A DNA stretch of 64,000 bases from contig JAOXRS010000212.1 of NCBI GenBank assembly GCA_025800385.1, forward strand, positions 124,001 to 188,000. The letters are read 5' to 3'. The position numbers were made by a program, and so were the translations under genes. The notes below the pieces were generated by a model. The model did not search any database. It was not told the DNA's origin and saw only the letters and a program-made list of their open reading frames with translations. This DNA comes from Candidatus Albibeggiatoa sp. nov. NOAA. Its GTDB lineage: Bacteria; Pseudomonadota; Gammaproteobacteria; Beggiatoales; Beggiatoaceae. Shown piece by piece: positions 1 to 9,319 of this stretch. Within the stretch, counting starts at the first letter, position 1. Every line of letters begins with the position of its first letter.

Positions 1-814
1 GCCCATATTGACCCAATACATTGAAAGGTAAAATATCTTGAGGGTCTATAGCATCATCAAAAATAACCAAACAAGTTCGAGTGGCAGTTAAACGTTTGAT
101 TCTTTCACCAGCTGATTCTGCATCAACAAATAACAGCTTTTTCTCATCCAAGCCATGCGAAATATAAGTCATGCGGGTTAAAATATCAGGCTCTTTACCC
201 ATTGCCACCCAGAATATGCCATCAGGATAAGCAGTCCGAATCGCGCTATCTCGGGCTAAAGTTGCTGCCAGCACTGATTTACCAATACCAACAGGCGCAG
301 AAAGTAAAATAGGTGGGCGTTCTTCTTTATAATCAGCAAGGATTTGTTGTTTGATCTTACTAAATAACGCATTATTAATAATCGTATTATCTGGTAAAGC
401 AGGGACGTTGTGTAATGTTGCTGGCTGAATATCTTTTTTCAATTGTGCAAGCTGATAACGAATGCGCTGTAACTCTTTATCAATATCTTCTGTAATCTCT
501 TGTAATAAGAGCTGACGTTTTAATTCAACTTTTAAACCTTTGTACTCATGTAGTTTAATAATGACTTTTTCAAATCTGTTGTGATAGTATTTAAGTTGCT
601 CAATTTGCTGTTCAGACACCTGTTTTTCTGCACGTAATGAGCCTTTTCCTGCCTGCTGTCCTCCATCTTCTGCTAATGCTGCGAGATCATCAATATCATC
701 TAATAAATCTTGAAACTCACTCATTGGCAATACGATGGATGTTTTATTGCCTAGTTCATCCGTCAAATACTGTTTATGTAATAATTTTTGGTCTACCATT
801 TTTGACGCTATCAC
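1..814 (-). CDS. NB-ARC-type ATPase with Phd/YefM-like N-terminus (3' end beyond window)
   Basis: The reading frame stays open from a GTG at 814 to the left edge (271 codons), so the C-terminus is missing. The GTG was chosen because a perfect AGGAGGA (821-827) lies 6 nt upstream; the in-frame ATG at 799 would be 21 nt away. Residues about 6-50 (QYLTDELGNKTSIVLP followed by an acidic LLDDIDDLAALAED stretch) resemble Phd/YefM-type antitoxins, which typically begin in this way. Residues 60-130 are charged and probably coiled coil. A Walker A motif (APVGIGKS, 173-180) and a Walker B-like strand (LVIFDDA, about 249-255) follow, as in NB-ARC/STAND ATPases. Such proteins are signalling switches with C-terminal sensor repeats; that part lies outside the window. 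The NB-ARC call is fairly safe, the antitoxin-like reading is by eye. Confidence 0.75.
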   Translation of the reverse strand, partial: MIASKMVDQKLLHKQYLTDELGNKTSIVLPMSEFQDLLDDIDDLAALAEDGGQQAGKGSLRAEKQVSEQQIEQLKYYHNRFEKVIIKLHEYKGLKVELKRQLLLQEITEDIDKELQRIRYQLAQLKKDIQPATLHNVPALPDNTIINNALFSKIKQQILADYKEERPPILLSAPVGIGKSVLAATLARDSAIRTAYPDGIFWVAMGKEPDILTRMTYISHGLDEKKLLFVDAESAGERIKRLTATRTCLVIFDDAIDPQDILPFNVLGQYG

Positions 815-1017
815 AAACTATCCTCCTTGTTTTGATATTTCGAACCTTACATTATAAGCCTAAATATATCATTCTGAGAATGACTTAGATTAGCCAACAT
901 ATACTACAATAAATGATAAATCAATCAGATAGTTTAGAAATAGGATATATTGAAGAAAGTGTAAACTAGCTCAAGTAAAGATAGCTCACACTTGATTAAG
1001 GTAGGTATTTACTGGGG

Positions 1018-1968
1018 CTATACAGCTTGATCGACATCATGCACACTAGAACCAGACTCTAATGTGGCGCGTGTTGCTATATAGCGATTCTCAATATTTA
1101 ACTGCCCATCAGAGCGAATTTTGTGATATAAAAATAACTGACGAGCGACAACCCTTACTCTTCTATCATTATCAGGATTAACTCGATAAGTACGCGTTTT
1201 TACTGTTGGGCTACCTTGCTCAGATAAAATACACTTATCATCTGATGTAAATGTCCGAGTGTACTTTTTCCCTTCTTTTTCATACTCCCATGTGCCCACA
1301 ATATCATGTACATCATCTTCAGATTCAGATATTTTAGTTGCTGTGCAAGCTGCTTTAAGCATAGAAATATCTTCTACAACAGGTTCATGGAATAAGCGCA
1401 ATTTACCATTATCAAGCAATTCATGGTAATAATATAATTGTTGAGTGACTGTAATTTCACGATCATTCATGATCTCATAAGGATATTCCCATATAATGTC
1501 TTGGTTTTTAGACGATAGTCGACACATCTTATCTGTTGTAAATGTACGGAAAAAAGGCTCCCCATTTTGTTGCCTAGTATATTCCCACGAGCCAATAATT
1601 CCATGTACTGTGTTTTGAGTTGATTGGATATTATTGTTTATAGTATTCGCATTAGCGGGTGTATTTGGCTGTGAGGCTTCTGGTATTAAATAGCGCGGTA
1701 GCTTCTTTTTAGGTTCTACTATTTCACCGTTTTCGCATGACTCCCTATATTGTGCTAGAGCTTCTTTTAACTTAGGGTCTGTTATCAAATTAATATCAAT
1801 TAAGAACTCCAGTGACTCAAGTCGTTCATCCTCATCATCAGCACTTAAAGATTCTTTAATCAAATTGGCTTGAGCTTGTTCTTTAGATAACTTCAAATGA
1901 AAATAGTATTGTATTGCTGCTACTGCTCCTGTTGCTGCTAAACCAACAATTGGTACTACAAGCCCCAT
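1018..1968 (-). CDS. Membrane-anchored protein with two tandem copies of an unknown domain
   Basis: 316 residues of no family I recognise. The N-terminus (residues 3-22, Gly/Ala/Val rich) is a single hydrophobic anchor. A short charged helical region follows (about 25-75), then a Pro/Asn/Thr linker. The C-terminal two thirds consist of two copies of one roughly 85-residue unit, each opening with H-[GD]-I-[IV]-G-[ST]-W-E-Y, continuing with RTFT[TS]D.KC.LS and a late Q-L-[YF]-x-Y-H segment. The pattern of alternating polar and hydrophobic strands suggests a small beta-barrel or lipocalin-like fold, which is inference. The gene is co-oriented with the NB-ARC gene, about 200 nt upstream of it in transcription order, so the two may be functionally linked. 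Confidence 0.7.
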   Translation of the reverse strand: MGLVVPIVGLAATGAVAAIQYYFHLKLSKEQAQANLIKESLSADDEDERLESLEFLIDINLITDPKLKEALAQYRESCENGEIVEPKKKLPRYLIPEASQPNTPANANTINNNIQSTQNTVHGIIGSWEYTRQQNGEPFFRTFTTDKMCRLSSKNQDIIWEYPYEIMNDREITVTQQLYYYHELLDNGKLRLFHEPVVEDISMLKAACTATKISESEDDVHDIVGTWEYEKEGKKYTRTFTSDDKCILSEQGSPTVKTRTYRVNPDNDRRVRVVARQLFLYHKIRSDGQLNIENRYIATRATLESGSSVHDVDQAV

Positions 1969-2370
1969 AAATCACTCCTCTATTACAATTAATCATCAAA
2001 AACAGAAAACGCACAATAAATATATTTGCTTACGATTATATATTGAAAATATATTGTAAACAAATAGATGTTTATTTTATAAAGAAGTTTACCATTATGA
2101 CTCAGACTATTGCACATATAGTAGAAGTATGCAGCATAAAATATATTGCAATTTTGTATAATATATAAAAATGATATTTTCTAAAATAATTATTGATTTA
2201 CTCTATTTTTTATCATATTTAAAATATGTTTTCTAAAGCAGATTAATACTAGGATTATTCTAAAACTTAGCTTAAAATATAGAGATAGAGCGGCTTTTGT
2301 CTATCATTAAAAATTAACAGACAGATAAAAGCCATTTTGCATTGTTGTGCTAGTCGAAGGGGAGTCATCC
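1969..2370. other. AT-rich divergent intergenic region
   Basis: 402 nt with no convincing ORF. It is extremely AT-rich, especially 2030-2260, and lies between two divergent genes, so it should hold promoters for both; several TATAAT-like hexamers are present but none can be picked out with confidence. The only structured element seen is the hairpin at 2292-2333. Confidence 0.5.
2292..2333 (+). promoter_or_regulatory. Hairpin in the leader of the 2371 gene
   Basis: GGCTTTTGTC (2292-2301) pairs with GATAAAAGCC (2324-2333), a 10-bp stem with one G-U pair and a 22-nt loop. It ends 37 nt before the start codon and is followed by ATTTTG rather than a clean T-run, so it is a weak terminator or attenuator candidate, or simply a leader structure. 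Confidence 0.3.
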
Positions 2371-3291
2371 ATGAGTTACCTTGACCAATTAAAAAAACAG
2401 GCTCAGGTAGTCAAAAATCAACAACAAACGGCAAAAGACCAACAAACCCAAAAAGAAACTCGGTTTGAACAACAAGTTAAACCTGCATTAGATAAAATTC
2501 AGACTTATTTAGTCGATTTAGCTGAGCAACTTAACATCGTTAAACCTGATGTCAGAACCCGTTTCAAATTAAGTGGTTTTGGTGAAATTGATAATCTGTT
2601 GCAAACACATTATGAGCTTATTTTGCGTACAGATATGGATGCCTTGCGCCAAAAAAATTACGCGAAAAAACAACCAGAAACAACCAGTATAAAACTACAG
2701 TCTGCATTTTCATTTCACTTTAACTGTAAAGCAGATTATCCGATTCGTATCTGTAAAAAAAACTTAAGAGAAATTCCTTTACAGCGAGAATATTTACATA
2801 AACATGGGTTTCGGTTTAAGTTTGAAGAAGAGAAAACCCCTGATGGTAAATTTAAGCGTGGTCTATTCTTATTACGTCCTACTGTAACAACAAAGCTGGT
2901 TTTTCAGGGTAATATCGAAAGTTGTTGTATTGAAATGACGACAATTAATTTTAACTTATTAGGCAAGCAACACTACACGATTAAGCCAAGTGATGTAAAT
3001 GAACGATTTTTAGATGAGTTAGCAAAATATATTGTGCGCGATTCTCATCAATTAGCGATTCATGAAAAAAATACAGATTTGATTAAACCTAGAAAAACAG
3101 CCGTAAGTAAAAAACCTGTAAAAAAAGTTGAAATGAGTGATTTAACTGTCAAATCGCCTGAAACATCAGAAAACGACCATGATGAATTTAACGAATGGCT
3201 ACGCCAAACCAAGCAAAATTTAGAGCAACAAGCTGTTGAGAAGCCCGCGAAAAAGTCGAGTCTATTTAGCTTACTAAAAATAGGTGGATAA
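2371..3291 (+). CDS. Hypothetical cytosolic protein
   Basis: 306 residues. I chose ATG 2371 because AAGGGGAG lies just upstream; an in-frame start 24 nt earlier would swallow this ribosome-binding site. The protein begins with a Gln/Lys-rich amphipathic segment (residues 1-35, probably coiled coil), has a mixed alpha/beta middle (about 45-225) with two Cys pairs in beta-rich stretches, and ends in a charged, low-complexity tail rich in Lys, Glu and Ser. There is no signal peptide or membrane segment. No family is recognised. The gene is followed 56 nt later by ubiA on the same strand, without an obvious terminator between them. Confidence 0.75.
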   Translation: MSYLDQLKKQAQVVKNQQQTAKDQQTQKETRFEQQVKPALDKIQTYLVDLAEQLNIVKPDVRTRFKLSGFGEIDNLLQTHYELILRTDMDALRQKNYAKKQPETTSIKLQSAFSFHFNCKADYPIRICKKNLREIPLQREYLHKHGFRFKFEEEKTPDGKFKRGLFLLRPTVTTKLVFQGNIESCCIEMTTINFNLLGKQHYTIKPSDVNERFLDELAKYIVRDSHQLAIHEKNTDLIKPRKTAVSKKPVKKVEMSDLTVKSPETSENDHDEFNEWLRQTKQNLEQQAVEKPAKKSSLFSLLKIGG

Positions 3292-3347
3292 GGTTCAAAA
3301 ATCACTGCTTTCTTTGGTATGATAGTTTATTTAACAAGCAAATCACT

Positions 3348-4232
3348 GTGACTTATTCAACTTATTTGACAGACCGTTTATATCAATATGCTTTGCTCAC
3401 CCGCCTACATCGTCCCATTGGCATTTATCTGCTTTTATGGCCAACATTGTGGGCAGTTTGGATTTCAAGTGCAGGCCAACCGAATTGGCTTATTGCTACA
3501 GTCTTTGTGGCGGGTGTTGTGCTTATGCGGTCAGCAGGCTGTGTAATTAATGATTATGCCGATCGTCATATTGATCCTCATGTTAGCCGCACTAAATTGA
3601 GACCTATTGCAAATGGCGATGTATCAAGCAAAGAAGCTCTAATGCTATTTGTTGTATTGTGTTTGATCGCATTTGGTTTAGTGTTACTCCTCAACCTGCT
3701 AACCATTCAGTTGTCTTTTATCGCCTTATTACTCGCTGCAATTTATCCTTTCATGAAACGGTATACACATTTACCTCAAGTATTTTTAGGGGCGGCATTC
3801 GGCTGGGCAATTCCAATGGCTTTTGCTGCTGAACTCAATACAGTGCCAATGGTTGCGTGGTGGTTGTTTACGATCAATGTGTTATGGGTTGTGGTATACG
3901 ATACGATGTATGCAATGGTTGATCGAGAAGATGATTTAAAAATTGGAGTGAAGTCGACGGCTATTTTATTTGGGCAAGCTGATAAAGTCGTGATTGCAGG
4001 CTTACAAATTTTAGTGATTGCGCTATTAATCGTCTTAGGCTTACAGTTACAATTTAATTGGGTTTACTATGTTGGATTGATTGCCGCAACACTATTTGCA
4101 CTATACCAACAATGGTTAATCAAAGACCGTGAACCTGCACTCTGTTTTAAAGCTTTTTTGAATAATCATTGGTTCGGTTTGGTTATTTTTATGGGCATCG
4201 TATTGCAGTATTTTTTAGCACAGTATGTTTGA
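3348..4232 (+). CDS. ubiA: 4-hydroxybenzoate octaprenyltransferase UbiA
   Basis: UbiA transfers the polyprenyl chain to 4-hydroxybenzoate, the membrane-bound committed step of ubiquinone synthesis. The 294-residue length is normal. The N-terminal R.HRPIG....LWPTLWA block is typical, and both Asp-rich, Mg-diphosphate-binding motifs are present: NDYADRHID around residue 75 and DREDD around residue 191. About eight hydrophobic segments fit the known fold. The start is a GTG with no good Shine-Dalgarno, but the conserved N-terminus begins within a few residues of it. ubiC is not adjacent, so the gene stands alone. A terminator hairpin follows at 4241. Confidence 0.95.
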   Translation: MTYSTYLTDRLYQYALLTRLHRPIGIYLLLWPTLWAVWISSAGQPNWLIATVFVAGVVLMRSAGCVINDYADRHIDPHVSRTKLRPIANGDVSSKEALMLFVVLCLIAFGLVLLLNLLTIQLSFIALLLAAIYPFMKRYTHLPQVFLGAAFGWAIPMAFAAELNTVPMVAWWLFTINVLWVVVYDTMYAMVDREDDLKIGVKSTAILFGQADKVVIAGLQILVIALLIVLGLQLQFNWVYYVGLIAATLFALYQQWLIKDREPALCFKAFLNNHWFGLVIFMGIVLQYFLAQYV

Positions 4233-4240
4233 ACAATGAG

Positions 4241-4278
4241 AAAAGGCTCGCTACTCAAGGAAAATAGCCAGCCTTTTT
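4241..4278. terminator. Bidirectional intrinsic terminator
   Basis: AAAAGGCT (4241-4248) pairs with AGCCTTTT (4270-4277), with A residues on the left arm and T residues on the right, so it can end both ubiA (+) and the SGNH esterase gene (-), which converge here. Confidence 0.75.
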
Positions 4279-4283
4279 ACTTA

Positions 4284-5921
4284 TTAGTGATTACTGAAGA
4301 CTAATGCGTTACCAAGTATATTAAAAGAGTATAAATCTAAGTCTGGTTGCGTTGCACCTGCATTACCATAGCTATCACCGTAATATAGGTTCAATTGTGT
4401 ACTTGCAGCATCGGTATAAAATGCCAAAAATGCGGAGCCAGAATCATCAATTAAGCCACCCATATTAATACTGTTTACCATATTACCAATAACGGATAAA
4501 CCAAATTGGCCGCGCGCGTTACCTGCACCACGCTGTAACACTTCAATAGTATATTGGCCACCTGCACTTAAATCAGAAATGGTCGTTGTGCTACCTGTTG
4601 CAACACTAGAATTAAATACTTTTCTGTTGCTACTATCAGTAATTACAATGCTCAATTCGCTTACAACGCCTGTGTACTCATAAACGCTAATCGCGACTTC
4701 GGTTTCAGTATCAGCTAATTCAAAACTAGCAAACCCAGCAACGCTTGTATCTAATACTGCACCTAAGTGGAATCCACCAAATATATCACTTGCACCTGTA
4801 AATCCTGTGCTGATACCAAACACGCCTTCTGAGCCACCATCAGCAATACCAGCCGTTGCAACGTAAAATCCTGTAGTATTTAAATCAATGCTATAGTCAC
4901 AAACTGAGCCATTACATGCAGCATCATCAACTACAGTATCACCAGATGTATCGGGTGTTGTTATGTCGGGCGTATTTCCTGTTATATCAGTTGGTGCAGT
5001 ATTATCTTCTTGCAAAAATGTATATAGACTACTTGCGATAATTTCATGCACTGTGGTTGTTGGGTGTGTGCCGTCCCACGATAAATATTCACTTGGATTA
5101 CTACATGTGCTGGATGACAGAATAGATTGGACAGTAAAACAAGCATCTGTTGTATTGGTTAACCCGTAACTTTCAGGGTTTGCAGCAGCAGTAACATTCA
5201 AGGTATACACATCGAAAAATAAAACGTCATAACTTAGAGCTTCAATAGCCGCTTGTAAAATATCATTAAATTCAATACTGATTGCCGTGATTTCTGTTGT
5301 TAAACCCAGTTTAGCCACATTCGGTGTGCCACCCGTATCAGCCATACCCATCACTAAAATATTACTGACACCTGCTTGTGAAAGTTTATCCAATGCAGCA
5401 ACAATATTACTTACACTGGTTGCAACTTGTTGTTCAATATCATTGATAATATATTCACCGGGTTGTGCAAGTGCAGCGGGATTAGTGCCCGTTACATCTT
5501 TGAGATAATCATTAGGCCCTGCCCATACAATATAAAGTGATTCTGTATCAACTGTATTACTGGCTAAATAACTATCAACTTGCTCAGATAAACCTAAGGC
5601 ATTGCCACCTGTAAATCTGACAATATTATCTAACATATTGGTGTCATCAGTCCGTGCACCAGCCCATGCATAGTTATTCGCTTGGTCATATGTCAGGTCT
5701 AAGGATTCATGTAAATACTCAACCCATGCCTTGCCATTAGTAATTCGGCCAAGAAAGTAAGGACTAGGGGGGATTGATGTTGCAGCAAACAAATTACCTG
5801 TGTCAGACAAACTATCACCAAATACATAAATACTATTATAAGTGGCTGCCCAAGCAGAAGTAGTTAAACTTAAAGCCAAACATGCACTAGCAAGCGGCTT
5901 TATAAGCTTACGATAAAACAT
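4284..5921 (-). CDS. Secreted SGNH/GDSL-family lipase/esterase
   Basis: 545 residues with a signal peptide (residues 1-26, ending AWA). The four SGNH blocks are present: FGDSLSDTGN with nucleophile Ser37, a Gly in NYAWAGA (about 84-90), GPND (135-138) and DGTHP with Asp283 and His286. The N-terminal 300 residues are therefore a complete GDSL hydrolase that would cleave ester bonds of lipids or acylated polymers in the periplasm or outside the cell. An acidic Thr-rich linker (about 305-335) leads to a beta-rich C-terminal domain of about 200 residues, not an autotransporter barrel by eye (no terminal aromatic residue). The start has a good AGGAGA site. It is the last of three co-oriented genes for secreted proteins. 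Confidence 0.9.
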   Translation of the reverse strand: MFYRKLIKPLASACLALSLTTSAWAATYNSIYVFGDSLSDTGNLFAATSIPPSPYFLGRITNGKAWVEYLHESLDLTYDQANNYAWAGARTDDTNMLDNIVRFTGGNALGLSEQVDSYLASNTVDTESLYIVWAGPNDYLKDVTGTNPAALAQPGEYIINDIEQQVATSVSNIVAALDKLSQAGVSNILVMGMADTGGTPNVAKLGLTTEITAISIEFNDILQAAIEALSYDVLFFDVYTLNVTAAANPESYGLTNTTDACFTVQSILSSSTCSNPSEYLSWDGTHPTTTVHEIIASSLYTFLQEDNTAPTDITGNTPDITTPDTSGDTVVDDAACNGSVCDYSIDLNTTGFYVATAGIADGGSEGVFGISTGFTGASDIFGGFHLGAVLDTSVAGFASFELADTETEVAISVYEYTGVVSELSIVITDSSNRKVFNSSVATGSTTTISDLSAGGQYTIEVLQRGAGNARGQFGLSVIGNMVNSINMGGLIDDSGSAFLAFYTDAASTQLNLYYGDSYGNAGATQPDLDLYSFNILGNALVFSNH

Positions 5922-5987
5922 GCGCTATCTCCTAACGTAGAACACAATATTATTATACTGCTTTTTAAAACCTGTTTTTTCAAGCAT

Positions 5988-6026
5988 AAAAAAAGCGATA
6001 CACTATTTGCATAATGTACCGCTTTT
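5988..6026 (-). terminator. Intrinsic terminator of the 1018-residue surface protein gene
   Basis: Read on the minus strand, AAAGCGGTACA pairs with TGTATCGCTTT (11 bp, one G-U) and runs into TTTTTTT. It lies about 50 nt after the stop codon at 6075. Confidence 0.85.
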
Positions 6027-6074
6027 CCAAGTTTTGAGAAACACTTAAGTTTAGAACCTAAGTGTGATCAAAGC

Positions 6075-9000
6075 TTATTCAGGCTGTGCAGAACAACCAA
6101 TTTCATTAGTGTTGAATACAATTTCACCAGTATCAGTTAAACGATAACCGATGAAGAAGCGGCCAGAACCTTGTTGGCCAACACCACCATTCCAGTCAAA
6201 CAATTCATAAGATTGTCTTGCTTTCAATGTGACTGTTTGGAACGGTTCATAGTTAGTGATTTCAACTGCTTCATCACCGAAAGGTAATGCTAAGCCATCA
6301 GCGTCAACGAATAATCTTAAACCAAGGTCTAAGCCTTCGAAAGTGAAGTCATTGAAGCCATCGTCATTGCCATCAGCATCAGTATTTGCTTCTAAGCCTT
6401 GAGTATAAATGCTGTAGAAGAAAGAGTTTTGATTAGCATCAGTCGTTTCTGCTAAGAAGATAATGTCAGCTTCTTTACCAACGTCTGCTGGATCAGCTTC
6501 AACTACACCAAGTAACTTCATAGGTGTTAATAAGCCGCCTGCAACTGCATTGTTAGCTACGTCACCAGAGTTAACTGAACAACCACCACGGATTTTCGCA
6601 GCACTTGTAGTTGGGTTACCATCTGCACCGATACCAGATACGCCTTCTTCAATGATAGGAATGAAGCGGCAAGCTGTCGCACCTTCATCGTAGAAACCAC
6701 CAGCATCTTCACAAGTTGGGTTAGTTGTAGTTGAGCATACTTCTAAGTTGTTTTCGCTACATACTTCTTCAAGAACGCGAGTTACGTTAAATACACGATC
6801 ATCAGAAGCTACAGTACCCGCTGCATCAGCGAAAGAAACTGTGAATTGGCCTTCAACTGCACCTGCAGAGATAACAAAAGTCTTACGACCATTTGTTTCT
6901 GAGAAGTTTAATGATTGACCTGCAACAACAGTTTGCTCAACACCGTTAACGATTTCTCTGATAACTGGGTTGTTGATTGGTTTGTCACCAGAACCAGTTA
7001 CATTGATTTTAACAACTGTGTTCTTAGTTGGATCAGAATCAACGAAGATGTCGCCGTCTTGATCTAATACTTCAACAGTCATTGCAACTTCACTGTTAAC
7101 AGGAATATCTGTTTGTTCAATGTAAGTTGAGATATCTTGCATTGATTGTAATTTAGGAATAGTTGTAGTAACAGTTAATTGTTTGCTACCTAAACCTGGT
7201 TTAGTGAAGCTAACAGCAATTGAATCTTCACCTGCAAATGGTGTTTCACCAGATGCAGCGTAAGTTACAGTTGCATTTTTGCCAGCGTCGCGACCTGGAA
7301 CACCGAAGTCACCGTCAGCTTGTACAGGTGTACCGTTGCTAGAAGCAATGCGGAATTGACCCGTAATATCTTCAGTGATTGGGTTACCAGTTACAGGGTT
7401 ACCGTATTGGTCAGCCATTTTGAAGATGACTTCAGGAATACTTACAGTGTAAGTCTCATCAGAAGATAAACCACTTGGTGCAATAGAAGTTACGTCATAG
7501 CCGTGAGCATTAACGATTTTCACATCAGTTAATGCAGCTGGTTGTACGCCTGGTGCGCCTTCAACAACAACTTGGCCATAGTTACCAGCAGCATCGCTGA
7601 TTAAGTAAGTAGATGGTGAGTTAGTTGCTGTTTGGAATAAAAGATCAACGTCATTGACGTTAGTAGGATCAGATTTACGGTTAACTTCAAGGCTTTCAGT
7701 ACTACTTAAGTTAGTAATGCTGATTAAGCTTGCTGGCTGAGCTGTGTTAACGTTACCTTTTGCATCGATAACAGTTACGTTGAATGCAGACTTAACTTCA
7801 GTACCTGCGATTGGTGCAGACGTAAAGTTAGGTAAAGTCACCGCATTAATACCAACACTTACAGCTTCAAAAGATAACGCATCTGATGGAGAAATAGTGC
7901 TTAAAGGTGTGCCATTGCTATCAACTGGTGTTGCAACTAAGCTTGCAGTACCTAATCTGATTAATTCATCTTTAGCGTTACCAACCCATTTGTCACCTGT
8001 TACAGCTGAAGATTTACCTGTAGCTGCGTCAATTTTCAGGCTTAGAGCAGTATCACCAACAACTTTTTCAGTTGCAGTATCTCTAATGCTTAATAAGATA
8101 TCGCTGCCTGCTTTGTTAGTTGTTAAGTTACCATATTCGTCAACTGCTTTTGCACTAACTTTAATACCTTGACACGCTAATGCTGTTGTTGCCTGGCACG
8201 CACCTGTAGTTGCATTGAATAAGCTATCATCTGGTTTTAATACTTTAGCTTTAGTGTATTCAGCATATAACTCAACTGCTTTAGGAAGACCTGTAGGAGA
8301 TACTGTTAAGTTATCAGCATAAATTAAATCTACGCTGTCAGCACCATCCATAGACGCTTCAACTTTATGAACACCTGCTTTAACAACTTGGTTGTCTAAA
8401 GTGAAAATGGCTTGGCCAGCTGACATTGGTTGCGTGTAAACAACGTTTTCACCTGCTAAGCTTGCACCAAGAATAGTTAATGTGATTGTACCCGCTGCAT
8501 TAGGGTTTTTAGCTTTAACAGTTACTTGACCACCAGCAACACCTGCAGTCATTGCTGCATTGATACCGTTAGAAGCATCTGTATCAGCTGCACCATTTGT
8601 ATCAACTGGAGCTGGAGTGAAAGCACTAATGTCTAATTTACCAGGTGCTGTAGAAACAGGTACGATTGTGACTGTTTTAGTCGCGCTAGCACCAGGAATG
8701 TTTTCATAAGTGAAACCGCTTTGTGCACTACCAGAACGTGCTTGTAAAGTAATACTGATCGTATCTTCACCTGTTACATCAGCTGGGTAGCTAATATAAA
8801 CGCGGCCATTACCTTGAGTTAATTTAACATAGCGTACAGTTTGTGCGAAGCTGCCAGCAGTTGCACTATCAGGATGGTCTGCACCGCCAATTACGTTACC
8901 TTTTTCACTTGAAACGGTTGCAACAATAGTGAAACCACCTTGTTCAGCGAAACGGTCAACTTCACTAGATTCAGCTAAACCCATTAACGCTAAATTAACA

Positions 9001-9131
9001 ACGCCGCCAGCATTCACTTCAGTTTTATCTAAAATGAACTTACCCGCAGTTGTTGTTGTAGCAGCCCATACAGGACTACCTGCTAAAGCGAAAGCTACAG
9101 CAGTCGCCAATACCGTTTTTTTCATCATCAT
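6075..9131 (-). CDS. Large secreted Ig-like (Big/invasin-type) surface protein
   Basis: 1018 residues with a classical signal peptide (MMMKK, hydrophobic core, cleavage near AWA, residue 23). The body is Val/Thr/Ala/Gly rich and nearly all beta. Stretches like VDEYGN, VIDAKGN and MADQYGN occur at intervals, resembling the A-x-D-x-x-G-N strands of bacterial Ig-like (Big_1) repeats. The last 200 residues carry six or more Cys (VCSENNLEVCS, CEDAGG, CRFIP, GGCS, GCSAQPE), probably a disulfide-bonded terminal domain. Three ATGs stand in a row; the first is 11 nt after GGAG. The role is likely structural or adhesive at the cell surface; an S-layer-like protein is possible. The gene for a subtilisin-type protease lies just upstream on the same strand. 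Confidence 0.8.
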   Translation of the reverse strand: MMMKKTVLATAVAFALAGSPVWAATTTTAGKFILDKTEVNAGGVVNLALMGLAESSEVDRFAEQGGFTIVATVSSEKGNVIGGADHPDSATAGSFAQTVRYVKLTQGNGRVYISYPADVTGEDTISITLQARSGSAQSGFTYENIPGASATKTVTIVPVSTAPGKLDISAFTPAPVDTNGAADTDASNGINAAMTAGVAGGQVTVKAKNPNAAGTITLTILGASLAGENVVYTQPMSAGQAIFTLDNQVVKAGVHKVEASMDGADSVDLIYADNLTVSPTGLPKAVELYAEYTKAKVLKPDDSLFNATTGACQATTALACQGIKVSAKAVDEYGNLTTNKAGSDILLSIRDTATEKVVGDTALSLKIDAATGKSSAVTGDKWVGNAKDELIRLGTASLVATPVDSNGTPLSTISPSDALSFEAVSVGINAVTLPNFTSAPIAGTEVKSAFNVTVIDAKGNVNTAQPASLISITNLSSTESLEVNRKSDPTNVNDVDLLFQTATNSPSTYLISDAAGNYGQVVVEGAPGVQPAALTDVKIVNAHGYDVTSIAPSGLSSDETYTVSIPEVIFKMADQYGNPVTGNPITEDITGQFRIASSNGTPVQADGDFGVPGRDAGKNATVTYAASGETPFAGEDSIAVSFTKPGLGSKQLTVTTTIPKLQSMQDISTYIEQTDIPVNSEVAMTVEVLDQDGDIFVDSDPTKNTVVKINVTGSGDKPINNPVIREIVNGVEQTVVAGQSLNFSETNGRKTFVISAGAVEGQFTVSFADAAGTVASDDRVFNVTRVLEEVCSENNLEVCSTTTNPTCEDAGGFYDEGATACRFIPIIEEGVSGIGADGNPTTSAAKIRGGCSVNSGDVANNAVAGGLLTPMKLLGVVEADPADVGKEADIIFLAETTDANQNSFFYSIYTQGLEANTDADGNDDGFNDFTFEGLDLGLRLFVDADGLALPFGDEAVEITNYEPFQTVTLKARQSYELFDWNGGVGQQGSGRFFIGYRLTDTGEIVFNTNEIGCSAQPE

Positions 9132-9319
9132 AGCTTACAAATCTCCATAAGTTGGATTTACTTAATTCACTGAGCTCGGGAATTTCGTGAAGTCAGAACG
9201 TATATACAACAATTGTTAGTATTAAACAACACTATTGTAAACTTACTACACAATTCTGGCCACACCTTACCCAACGGATTAGTATAAATATTGCACACAA
9301 TGAGCGTATTTTGCAAGTC

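Noticed and set aside
637..888. 83-codon plus-strand ORF with hydrophobic sequence
   Set aside because: It is antisense to the NB-ARC gene, has no ribosome-binding site and spans that gene's start.
7744..8172. 142-codon plus-strand ORF
   Set aside because: It is the antisense shadow of the low-complexity Ig-like gene; long antisense frames are expected there.
9132..9319. Possible promoter TTGTTT-17-TATATA on the minus strand before the surface protein gene
   Set aside because: Only 3 and 4 matches to consensus in an AT-rich area; not specific enough to report as a feature.
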